DNA of 64,000 nucleotides from CAYXGZ01 sp964464755 (GTDB lineage: Bacteria; Planctomycetota; MHYJ01; JACPRB01). The stretch covers positions 8,698 to 72,697 of the forward strand of contig CAYXGZ010000014.1 in the NCBI GenBank assembly GCA_964464755.1, given 5' to 3'. The notes beneath the pieces were generated by a model. That model had not been told where the DNA came from, made no database searches, and saw only the letters and a program-made list of their open reading frames with translations. A program made the position numbers and the translations under genes. Positions 34,318-42,402 of this stretch are shown here, piece by piece; positions within the stretch are counted from its first letter, which is position 1, and each line of letters begins with the position of its first letter.

Positions 34318-36990
34318 CTACTCTTCCCTCGACCCCGCCCGAAGCCGCTCCAGCAGGATCCGCGCCTTGTCCGCCATCTCGCCCTTCGGCGCGAGCTTCA
34401 GGAACGCCTCGAAGTCCGCGATGGCCCAGGGCCGCTCCGCCGCCGCCCGCCCCTCGCGCTCCGCCAGCACCATCCGCGACGCCCCGCGCCAGTAGTGGTT
34501 GTCCGCGATCTTCGGGTCGGCCACGATCCCGTCCTCGGCCTTCGATCGGATCTCCCGCAGCAGGGGCAGGGCTTCCGCGGGATTCATCCGCGAGGCGGCC
34601 GACATCTTCCGCCGGCACCACTCCGCGCCGAACGTCGCCTTCGCGTTGCCCGTCGAGAGCCGGATCCCCGCCTCCAGGTCCCGCCACCCGGCCTCCGAGT
34701 CGCCCAGCTCGAAGTACACGTTCGCCCGGTCGCCGTGCACGATCCCCGCCGCCACGCCCAGCTCCATCGCCTTGTGGTAGTCCGCGAGCGCCCCCGGCAG
34801 GTCGCCGCTCGCCCGCCGCGCGGAGGCCCGCTGGTAATGCGCCAGCCCCGACCGCGGATCGAGCGCGATCGCCTGGTCGAAGGCCTTCGCCGACTCCTTC
34901 GGCCGGCCGAGGCGGTTGAGGTAGGCCCCGCGCTTGTGCCAGGTGCCCGCCTCCCGCGGGTCCGCCTTGTCCAGCGCCGCGAGCGCCTCCTCGAGGCGGT
35001 TCATCTTGGCCAGCGTCGTGGCCCGCGTGATGAAGTACCGGGGATTCGGGTCGATGCGGATCGCCTCGTCGATGCACGCGAGCGAGGCCTCGAGCTTCCC
35101 CGCGCGGTACCACGCGCTCGAGGCGAAGTAGTTCGCGTGGAGGTCGGCGGGCTCCTCGTCGAGGTACTTCTTCAGCCGGCCCGCCGCGACCTCCGCGTCG
35201 CCCTGCAGGAGCGCGAGCAGCCCCTCGAGCAGCTCGAGGCGGGCGGGGGACACGCCGCCGCGCGCGCGGACCCGCGCCACGGCCTCCGCGTCGCCGGCCA
35301 GCATCCGGTCCAGCTCGGCCCGAGACTCCGCCGTGCGCTCGAGGTAGGGCGAGGCGAGGCGGTCGATCTCCGAGAGGTGGTCGCAGAGCTGGAACCGGGT
35401 CCGCTCGAGGAGGATCCCCGGGTGGTTCGGGTCGATCGCCGCCGCCTCCTCGATCGCCTTCTCGGCGTCGCGGATCGAGTTGCCGCGCAGCAGGTGGCGC
35501 ACCCGGAGGTGGTGCGCCTCGATCGACCGGGGGTACGCCGCGAGGCAGGCCCGGATCGCCGCGTCGCTCTCGCCGCGCTTGCGGGCGACCGCGGGGCTCG
35601 AGGCGGGCAGGTGCACGTAGTCGCTCAGCGCGGCCTGGGCCGCGGAGTGCAGGTCCCGGAAGCGCCGCTCGGAGTCGACCGTCTCCTCCGTCGCCTCCTT
35701 CCGCGCCTTGGCGACCATCCAGGGCACGGCCGCGGCGAGCAGGACGCAGGCCGCGACGGCGGGAATCAGCACCCGGTGCCGCCGGAGCACGGCCAGCGCG
35801 CGCTCCGCGGGCCCCGGGGGCCGGGCCAGCAGCGTCTGGCCGTCGAGGTAGCGCCGCACGTCGGAGGCGAACTCGGCAGCCGAGGCGTAGCGGTCCTCGG
35901 GGCGCTTGCGCATCGCCTTGCCGACCAGCGTCTGGATCTGCGTGTTGATCTCGGGCCGGAGCGAGCGCAGCGAGGGCGGGTCCTCGAAGAGGACCTTGTG
36001 GCCGATCTCCACGACGTCCGCCCCGGTGTAGGGCGGCTCGCCGGTCAGCAGCGACCAGAGCGTCGCGCCGAGCGAGTACACGTCGCTGCGCACCGAGACC
36101 TGGGCCCGGTCGCCGCGGATCTGCTCGGGCGGCGCGTAGATCGGCGTGCCGATCATCGTGCCGGACTTCGAGAGCCCGGGGCCGGCCTCGTCGGCGCGGG
36201 CGAGGCCGAAGTCGGAGAGGTAGGCCCGCTCCTGGCGGTCCACGAGGACGTTGCCCGGCTTGATGTCGCGGTGGAGGATGCCCGCCTTGTGCAGCTCCTG
36301 CGTCGCGAGCGCGACCTGGAGGATGACCTCGAGGGCGCGGCGGATCGGGAGCTTCGCGCCGTCGAGCGAGCCGCCCTCGACAAGGGCCATCGCGAGGTAG
36401 GGGCGGCCCTCGGACTCGCCGACCTCGTGGATCGGCACGAGGTTCGGGTGCAGGACCCGGCCCGCGAGCCGGGCCTCGCGGAGGAAGCGGGCCACGCCCG
36501 CGGAGGAGTCCGGGCGCAGGCGCTTCACGGCGACCCAGCGGCCGAGGTCCGGCTGCCAGGCCTTGTAGACGACGCCCATTCCGCCCCGGCCGATCTCCTC
36601 CACGAGGATGAACTTGCCGAAGCGCCGCGAGGGGTCGTTGGCCAGGCGCTCGGCCTCGGCGGGCGTGTCCGCCGCGGAGCGGGCGATGAGGTCTCCGAGC
36701 TCGAGGTTGCGCTGCTGGGCGACGAGCTCGCCGGCCTGCGACGCCGTGAGGTGGCCGCGCTCGACGAGGAGGGCCGCGAGGTCGCGGTCCGAGACGCCGG
36801 TGTCGACGGCCTCGAGGCAGTCCGCGAGCTGGTCCTCGGTGATCCAGCCCCGGTCGAGGGCGAGGTCGGCGAGGGCCTCGAGACGGAACGACGGGATCCG
36901 CAGGCGCAGCGCGTCCAGCCCGGCCGGGTCCGCGCTAGCCCCCGAAGAGTTCCCGGAGTTCGTCGAAGAGTTCCGCTTCGTTCCGGACAT
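34318..36990 (-). CDS. Ser/Thr protein kinase with MshEN-like N-terminus and TPR C-terminus
   Basis: The 890-residue protein has weak MshEN-like motifs at about 37-60 and 70-93. A kinase domain (about 126-385) follows with GRGGMGVVY, catalytic Lys156, HRDIKPGN (240-247) and DFG (260-262), all intact. A transmembrane helix (about 408-425) leads to TPR repeats (about 550-850). The kinase should be active, with the TPRs outside the cytoplasm. The start ATG 36990 lies inside the sigma-factor gene, giving a 56-nt overlap, and no later start is available before conserved sequence. The pair sigma factor plus kinase is typical of planctomycetes, where the kinase probably controls the sigma factor. 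Confidence 0.88.
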   Translation of the reverse strand: MSGTKRNSSTNSGNSSGASADPAGLDALRLRIPSFRLEALADLALDRGWITEDQLADCLEAVDTGVSDRDLAALLVERGHLTASQAGELVAQQRNLELGDLIARSAADTPAEAERLANDPSRRFGKFILVEEIGRGGMGVVYKAWQPDLGRWVAVKRLRPDSSAGVARFLREARLAGRVLHPNLVPIHEVGESEGRPYLAMALVEGGSLDGAKLPIRRALEVILQVALATQELHKAGILHRDIKPGNVLVDRQERAYLSDFGLARADEAGPGLSKSGTMIGTPIYAPPEQIRGDRAQVSVRSDVYSLGATLWSLLTGEPPYTGADVVEIGHKVLFEDPPSLRSLRPEINTQIQTLVGKAMRKRPEDRYASAAEFASDVRRYLDGQTLLARPPGPAERALAVLRRHRVLIPAVAACVLLAAAVPWMVAKARKEATEETVDSERRFRDLHSAAQAALSDYVHLPASSPAVARKRGESDAAIRACLAAYPRSIEAHHLRVRHLLRGNSIRDAEKAIEEAAAIDPNHPGILLERTRFQLCDHLSEIDRLASPYLERTAESRAELDRMLAGDAEAVARVRARGGVSPARLELLEGLLALLQGDAEVAAGRLKKYLDEEPADLHANYFASSAWYRAGKLEASLACIDEAIRIDPNPRYFITRATTLAKMNRLEEALAALDKADPREAGTWHKRGAYLNRLGRPKESAKAFDQAIALDPRSGLAHYQRASARRASGDLPGALADYHKAMELGVAAGIVHGDRANVYFELGDSEAGWRDLEAGIRLSTGNAKATFGAEWCRRKMSAASRMNPAEALPLLREIRSKAEDGIVADPKIADNHYWRGASRMVLAEREGRAAAERPWAIADFEAFLKLAPKGEMADKARILLERLRAGSREE

Positions 36991-37669
36991 AAGTTCCGAC
37001 CTTCTCCATCAGGATGGCCCGGAGCTTCCGCCGGCAGAACCGCAGGGCGTTCTGCACCTCGAGCGGGCCCAGGCCGTGCTCCGCTCCGAGTTCCGAGTAC
37101 GAGGGCCGGGGCCCCGCGGGCGACAGCTCGAAGCGGCGGAAGATCTCCATCTCGCGCGCGCGGCCCTTCGCGGCCATCTCGGCGACGAGCGTCTCCACCG
37201 CCTCCTCGAGCAGCTGGATCGCCCAGGCCCGGTCCAGCGCGGTCCCCGGGTCCGAGCCCAGCGAGGGCGGCTCCGGCCCCGCGTCCTCCACGTTCCATGA
37301 GAGAATCTTCCGGTCTCCACCCCTCTTTTTCGCGCGGCCCCGCTTCCACTCGTCGAGCAGGAAGTGGTGGAGGGCCCCCTTGAGGTAGGCGCGGAAGCTC
37401 CCCTTCGCCGGATCCGCGGTGGAAATCACCTGCCCGTCCAGGATCCGCGAGAAGAACTCCTGCGTCAGGTCGGCCGCCTCCTCTTTCACGAGGCCCGAGT
37501 ACGACCGCACGGCCCAGTAGACCGGTTTCCAGTAGCGCTCGATGAGCCTCGCGAGGCGCTCCCGGTGTTTCTCGGGGTCAACATTTTGGAGCGCAATGAC
37601 TTCCGACCACAGCGTCGAGGGGAACGCGGCGGCGGGGGAACTCGACGCGGCGGGAGGCGTGGGGGCCAT
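36935..37669 (-). CDS. ECF-type sigma factor linked to a Ser/Thr kinase
   Basis: The 244-residue protein has a region 2-like segment (LARLIERYWKPVYWAVRSYSG, then EEAADLTQEFFSRIL with the D-L-T-Q-E motif) and a region 4-like helix-turn-helix (YSELGAEHGLGPLEVQNALRF). This is the planctomycete group in which the sigma factor is encoded with a kinase. The ATG at 37669 is chosen over a GTG at 37687, because TATACT (37683-37678) ends 8 nt before it and includes part of that longer frame. Its 3' end overlaps the kinase gene by 56 nt, so the two are surely co-expressed. Confidence 0.87.
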   Translation of the reverse strand: MAPTPPAASSSPAAAFPSTLWSEVIALQNVDPEKHRERLARLIERYWKPVYWAVRSYSGLVKEEAADLTQEFFSRILDGQVISTADPAKGSFRAYLKGALHHFLLDEWKRGRAKKRGGDRKILSWNVEDAGPEPPSLGSDPGTALDRAWAIQLLEEAVETLVAEMAAKGRAREMEIFRRFELSPAGPRPSYSELGAEHGLGPLEVQNALRFCRRKLRAILMEKVGTYVRNEAELFDELRELFGG

Positions 37670-37677
37670 CGGCGGGA

Positions 37678-37683
37678 AGTATA
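37678..37683 (-). promoter_or_regulatory. -10 box of the sigma/kinase operon
   Basis: TATACT on the minus strand, 8 nt before ATG 37669. An A-tract (minus-strand AAAAAAAA, 37694-37701) lies just upstream where a -35 would be; no TTGACA-like box is present. An UP-like or curved-DNA element or an alternative sigma factor could compensate. Confidence 0.5.
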
Positions 37684-37775
37684 GCACTTTCGATTTTTTT
37701 TGGCCGGGGCGGCGGGGAAGTTCTCAAGAGGGGTGTCCGGCGCTTGCCGGGTTGGAACCCTGGGTTGGAGGTTTC

Positions 37776-40700
37776 ATGATCTCGATCCGCTCCGTGGTGG
37801 TGGCGGCGGTCCTGTTCATCTCGGCGGCTCCGGCCGCGTCCGCGCAGGATTCGTGGTCCGTGAAGGCCGCGAGCCCGCGCATGCTGTCGAATCACGGCAT
37901 GGCCGCGCTCGACGGCAAGGTCTACGCGTTCGCGGGCTTCGACCCCTACTCGTGGGTCGCGGCGTCCGTGACGCTCGAGTACGACCCGGTGACGAACGCC
38001 TGGACGTCGAAGGCGTCCTCGCCGGCGCTCTACAACGTCGCGGCGGCCAGCTTCGGCGGCTCGATCTGGGTGACGGGCGGCATCTCGGACGAGGAGGGCC
38101 GCGACGTCGCGACCACCTACCGCTACGACCCCTCGACGGACACCTGGACGCTGCGCGCGTCGATGTCCGGCGCCCGCTACTTCCATTCGCTCGTGGCCAC
38201 GGCGACCCACCTCTACGCGGTCGCGGGCTCGCGCTACGACGTCGGCAACCTCTCCTCGTGCGAGAAGTACGATCCGGCGGCGGACGCCTGGACGACGGTC
38301 GCGCCGATGCCCACGGCGGCCACGGCCTGCTTCGCGGGCGTCGTGGCCGGCCGGATCTACGTCGCGGGCGGCTACACCGACTGGGGCCCGACGACGCAGA
38401 CCCACGAGTACGATCCCGCGGCCGACCGCTGGATGCGGAAGTCCGACATGCCCGTGTACGGCCGCTACGCCGGCGGCTCGGTCGCCCTCGGCGGCCGGCT
38501 CTGGTGCCTCGGCGGCGAGGACTGGTACACGTACTCCTCGATGACCTCGACCCTCGAGTACCGCCCCTGGACGGACTCGTGGACGGCGCGGGCCTCGATG
38601 CCCTACGGCAACGACTACGGCGCGGCCTGCGCGACGGGCGGCCGCCTCTACTCGCTCGGCCACCAGGCCTACGCGAGCTACGCCGACCAGCTCCAGGAGT
38701 ACCTGCCTCCCTCGTTCGGCTCGGCCCCCGCGGCCCCGTCGGACCTGAAGCAGATCGACGCGGCCGGCAACGAGGTCGGCGCGGCGGGCTGGATGGCCGG
38801 GACCGAGATCACGCTCGAGGCGACGGTCGAGGATCCGGACTCCGGCGAGCCGGTGCTGCTCGAGGTCGAGCTCCAGCCGGCGGGCGGGACCTTCCGGGGC
38901 CTCGCGACGCGGCAGGGCGGCCTCGCCGAGCCCGGCCGGCACGCGATCGTGCACGGCGGCCTCGACGGCCACGACTACCGGTGGCGCGCCCGCTGCGTGG
39001 ACGTCAACGAGAACGCCAGCGCGTGGGTCGACTTCGGCTCGCCCACCGACGTGGACTTCCGCAACGACCAGGCCCCGCCCTCGGCGCCGGCCTGCGCGAG
39101 CCCCTACGACGGCGCGGACGCCCAGGTCCTCATGAGCGAGGGCGGCAGCGTGACCTTCGCCTGGACCGACGCGACGGACAACGCCGGCGTCGCCTCCTAC
39201 GAGGTCCAGGTGACGATGGACGAGGGCTTCAACAACGTGCTGCGCACGGCGACGTCCGAGTCGACGAGCCTCGCGCTCTCGCTGGCCACCTCCCGCTACG
39301 CCTACCGCTGGAGGGTCCGCGCGACGGACATCTCCGGCAATGTCGGGCCCTGGTCGGCCCCCGCGGCCTTCCGGGTCTACTTCGAGGACCGGAAGAACCA
39401 CGGGGCGGGCGACGCCGTGAAGTTCTGCGGCTTCTCCGCCGGCTCCGGCCACGGCGGCCTCGCCCTCGGCCTCGTGCTCGCCGGCGTCCTCGCGCTGGCC
39501 TCCGGCCTGCGCCGCCGCCTGCCGGTGCTCGCGGCCCTGCTCGCGGCCGCGGCCCCCGCGTCGGCCCAGGACTCCTGGCAGTTCCGCACGGCGTGCCCGT
39601 ACTACGTCTCCGAGGCGGGCGCCGCGAACGTCGACGGCCGGATCTTCGTGTTCGGCGGCTACAGCTACAACTTCTACTCGGGCATGCACACCGAGACCTA
39701 CGAGTACGTCCCCGCGACGAACTCCTGGACGTACCGGGCCTCGCTGCCCACGGGCATCGGGGACATGGCCACGGCCGTCGCCGGCGGCCAGGTCTACTGC
39801 ATCGGCGGCTACACGGACTCGTCCTGGTACCGCGGCTACTACCAGTACGGCACGGTGCCCTGGTGCTTCCGCTACGACCCCTCGACGAACGCCTGGACGG
39901 AGATCGCGGAGCTGCCGACCCCGCGCAGCCACCTCGCCGCGGGCGGCGTCGACGGCAAGGTCCTCGCCGTGGGCGGCTTCCAGTACGAGACCCAGCTCGC
40001 GATGAACGACGTCGAGGAGTACGACCCCTCGACGAACTCCTGGACGCGCAAGTCGGACTACCCCGAGGACGCGATGCTCCAGTTCTACGGGGTCGTCGCG
40101 GGCCGGATGGTGGTCGCGGGAGGCTGGCTCAACGACTACTCGGCCTCGCCGAGGACCTGGATCTACGACGCGTCGGGCGACCGCTGGACCGCGGGCGCCG
40201 ACCTGCCGATGGGGAACTGGGGCGGCGGCAGCGCGGTGCTCGGCAACCGGCTGTACTGCTTCGGCTCCGGCGTGGACGTCGCCTACGAGCAGCGGAACTA
40301 CGAGTACAGCGTCCTGTCGAACCGCTGGAACCGGCGCGCGGACCTCGCGTCCCGCCTGACCTGGGCCCCGGCGGTCGGCGGCGCGACCCGGGCCTACGCC
40401 TTCGGCCACGCGACGGAGTACGGCCTCGCCACGCAGAACCAGGAGTACACGCCGCCCGACTTCGGCGTGGCCCCCGGGGCGCCCTCCGGCCCCGTCCAGC
40501 GCACGCCCGCGGGGACGGAGATCGCGCCCGGCGCCTACATGGGCGGGGACGCGATCGAGTTCGCCGCGGTGATCTCCGATCCGGACAGCGCCGAGGTGGG
40601 CCTCGAGGTCGAGCTGCGCCGCAGCACGGAGGCCTTCACGGGCACCGCGACGAGCACGGGCGCGGCGGGTCCGACGGGCCTGCGCACGGTGTCGGTGACC

Positions 40701-41249
40701 GGCCTCCTGCCGGGCGACTACAAGTGGCGGGTCCGGGCGTACGACGACAAGGACAACGTGAGCGCGTGGATCGACTACGGCGGTCCCTCGGACTCGGACT
40801 TCCGCAACGAGCAGACCGGGCCGTCGCGCCCGACGCCCGTGACGCCCGCCGCGGGGGCCGCGCTGCAGAGCGGGGGCTCGGCCATCGGCTTCAGCTGGAC
40901 CGCCGCGACCGACGACCAGGGCGTGGCGTCGTACCGGATCGAGATCTCCGACGACCCGGGCTTCGGGTCGCTCCTGCAGGCCGAGGAGACCGCCGGCCTG
41001 GCGATCGACCTCGCGCTGCCCCCGTCGTGGATGACGTACTACTGGCGCGTGCGGGCGACCGACGGGGTGGGCAACGTCGGGCCCTGGAGCCTCGTCAAGT
41101 CGTTCTCGGTCGTGACCGCCGAGGCGGCGGGTTCCGAGGAGAACAAGGGCTGCCTGGGTTCCGCGACCGGCGCGGCGGGCCTGCCCCTGGCGTCCTCCGT
41201 CCTCGCGTCCGCCGTCCTGCTGGCCTTCGCCGGGAGGCGGCGCCGCTAG
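37776..41249 (+). CDS. Two Kelch/fibronectin proteins fused end to end, with an internal sorting tail and signal peptide
   Basis: The 1157-residue frame starts at ATG 37776 (GGAGG 5 nt upstream). Module 1 (1-581) has a signal peptide ending ASAQDSW, Kelch blades (for example VAGGYTDWGPTTQTHEYDPA), two fibronectin-like domains and a tail of Cys551, a hydrophobic helix and RRR (579-581). Residues 582-1157 then repeat the plan: a hydrophobic leader ending ASAQDSW, Kelch blades, two fibronectin-like domains, and a tail of Cys1126, a helix and RRRR. No stop separates them. A GTG at 39525 could start module 2 alone. Kelch propellers bind ligands or proteins at the surface. Either a lost stop codon or an assembly error could have created the fusion. 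Confidence 0.82.
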   Translation: MISIRSVVVAAVLFISAAPAASAQDSWSVKAASPRMLSNHGMAALDGKVYAFAGFDPYSWVAASVTLEYDPVTNAWTSKASSPALYNVAAASFGGSIWVTGGISDEEGRDVATTYRYDPSTDTWTLRASMSGARYFHSLVATATHLYAVAGSRYDVGNLSSCEKYDPAADAWTTVAPMPTAATACFAGVVAGRIYVAGGYTDWGPTTQTHEYDPAADRWMRKSDMPVYGRYAGGSVALGGRLWCLGGEDWYTYSSMTSTLEYRPWTDSWTARASMPYGNDYGAACATGGRLYSLGHQAYASYADQLQEYLPPSFGSAPAAPSDLKQIDAAGNEVGAAGWMAGTEITLEATVEDPDSGEPVLLEVELQPAGGTFRGLATRQGGLAEPGRHAIVHGGLDGHDYRWRARCVDVNENASAWVDFGSPTDVDFRNDQAPPSAPACASPYDGADAQVLMSEGGSVTFAWTDATDNAGVASYEVQVTMDEGFNNVLRTATSESTSLALSLATSRYAYRWRVRATDISGNVGPWSAPAAFRVYFEDRKNHGAGDAVKFCGFSAGSGHGGLALGLVLAGVLALASGLRRRLPVLAALLAAAAPASAQDSWQFRTACPYYVSEAGAANVDGRIFVFGGYSYNFYSGMHTETYEYVPATNSWTYRASLPTGIGDMATAVAGGQVYCIGGYTDSSWYRGYYQYGTVPWCFRYDPSTNAWTEIAELPTPRSHLAAGGVDGKVLAVGGFQYETQLAMNDVEEYDPSTNSWTRKSDYPEDAMLQFYGVVAGRMVVAGGWLNDYSASPRTWIYDASGDRWTAGADLPMGNWGGGSAVLGNRLYCFGSGVDVAYEQRNYEYSVLSNRWNRRADLASRLTWAPAVGGATRAYAFGHATEYGLATQNQEYTPPDFGVAPGAPSGPVQRTPAGTEIAPGAYMGGDAIEFAAVISDPDSAEVGLEVELRRSTEAFTGTATSTGAAGPTGLRTVSVTGLLPGDYKWRVRAYDDKDNVSAWIDYGGPSDSDFRNEQTGPSRPTPVTPAAGAALQSGGSAIGFSWTAATDDQGVASYRIEISDDPGFGSLLQAEETAGLAIDLALPPSWMTYYWRVRATDGVGNVGPWSLVKSFSVVTAEAAGSEENKGCLGSATGAAGLPLASSVLASAVLLAFAGRRRR

Positions 41250-41289
41250 CTCTCATCGGCCAATCCAGCCCGGGCCGGCCATCGATCCC

Positions 41290-41346
41290 GGGTTCAGGCG
41301 AGCGTCGGGGCACCACCAACCACCACCCCCGGCGACGCCCGAACCC
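41290..41346 (+). other. Long imperfect hairpin between the Kelch and selenoprotein genes
   Basis: GGGTTC (41290-41295) pairs with GAACCC (41341-41346). The arms continue inward with mostly complementary GC-rich sequence to GGGG/CCCC around a loop rich in ACC repeats. No T-run follows, so it is not a classical intrinsic terminator. It could be a Rho-assisted end or a stability element. Confidence 0.4.
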
Positions 41347-41434
41347 CTCCGATCGGGGGCCGGCTCGCGGCGTTTTCGGATACTCGCGCGGTCGGGGTTC
41401 CGGTACAGTAATTGAAGTACCCAGGAGGCAACGG

Positions 41435-42301
41435 ATGCGCAAGGCGACCGCGATGGCGGTCCTCACGCTCGCGGCGGCGATGGCCGCGGGGGCCCAGGAC
41501 CGGAAGTTCGACAAGTCGTACCCCCAGGACGGGATCTGGTGGGCGACGTCGTGGGACGAGGCGGTGGCGGAGGCGCAGGCGCGCAACGCCCCGATCCACT
41601 TCACGCTGCACAAGGACGGCTGAGGACCCTGCCAGTCGATGGAGTCATCGACTTATCCGGACAAGAAGCTGATCGAGCAGTCGCGCAACTGGGTCAACGT
41701 CATCTGCCACTCGGGCACGGCCCACCAGGTGGACGCGATCGTCGGCGGCAAGCAGGTCACCGTCTGCAAGGCCTACTGGGGCATCCCCTGCTCGGTGCAC
41801 GACGACATGTACAAGAAGGCGAGCAGCAAGTACCCGGACATCACGGGCGTGCCCTGCACGGTCTTCGCCTCGCCGGACGGCAAGGAGATCGAGCGCAAGG
41901 CCGGCGGCATGAGCGGCAGCGAGCTGGCCAAGAAGATGGAGAAGATCCTCGCGGGCATCCCGGGGGAGAAGCTCTCCGCGGTCGAGTGGAAGTACGCGAA
42001 GCAGATCGTCGACCAGGGCGACGCCCACCTCGAGAAGGGCGAGTACCGCAAGGCGAACGAGGCCTACACGAAGGTCTCGAAGCTGCCGAAGAAGGCCCTC
42101 AAGGACCAGGGCGCCGCGGCGCTCGAGAAGCTGAACGCCAAGGGCCTGGAGCTGATCGAGGAGGCCAAGGGCAAGCTCGAGTCCGAGAAGGACGCGGCCC
42201 TCAAACTGCTGAAGAAGGTCGCCGACGAGTTCAAGCCGCTGGCGTGCTCCAAGGACGCCGCGGAGCTCATCAAGGCGAATCCGCCGAGCCCGGCGAAGTA
42301 G
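41435..42301 (+). CDS. Thioredoxin-like selenoprotein (UGA at codon 63 read as Sec)
   Basis: The frame runs from ATG 41435 (AGGAGG 6 nt upstream) through TGA 41621-41623 to a TAG, giving 288 residues. Residues 1-20 are a signal peptide. The UGA falls at the first position of a thioredoxin motif: KDG-Sec-GPCQSM, in place of CGPC. ITGVPCTVF has the cis-proline element. After the redox domain (about 25-170) comes a helical TPR-like domain (about 185-288). A perfect hairpin with bSECIS geometry follows the UGA. It probably reduces or forms disulfides, or removes peroxides, in the periplasm. Reading it as two genes would leave a 62-residue fragment and a domain lacking its active site. A strong terminator follows. 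Confidence 0.9.
41634..41653 (+). promoter_or_regulatory. bSECIS-like hairpin for Sec63
   Basis: AGTCGATG (41634-41641), loop GAGT (41642-41645), CATCGACT (41646-41653): eight perfect pairs. It begins 10 nt after the UGA, the same distance as in the deiodinase-like gene. The codons here include TCA, ACT and TAT, which are rare in this genome, as expected if the RNA fold rather than codon preference fixes the bases. Confidence 0.8.
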
Positions 42302-42326
42302 GCGGCGCCGTCCGACCGGTCATCCG

Positions 42327-42362
42327 CGCGGCGGGGGAGCGATCCCCCGCCGCGTCTTTTTC
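42327..42362 (+). terminator. Intrinsic terminator of the thioredoxin-like selenoprotein gene
   Basis: CGCGGCGGGGGA (42327-42338) pairs perfectly with TCCCCCGCCGCG (42343-42354) around a GCGA loop and is followed by TCTTTTT. It lies 26 nt after the stop codon. Confidence 0.92.
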
Positions 42363-42402
42363 CGCCGGTAATGGATTTTCGCGCCGTCCTGTACGTTAAC
42401 CC

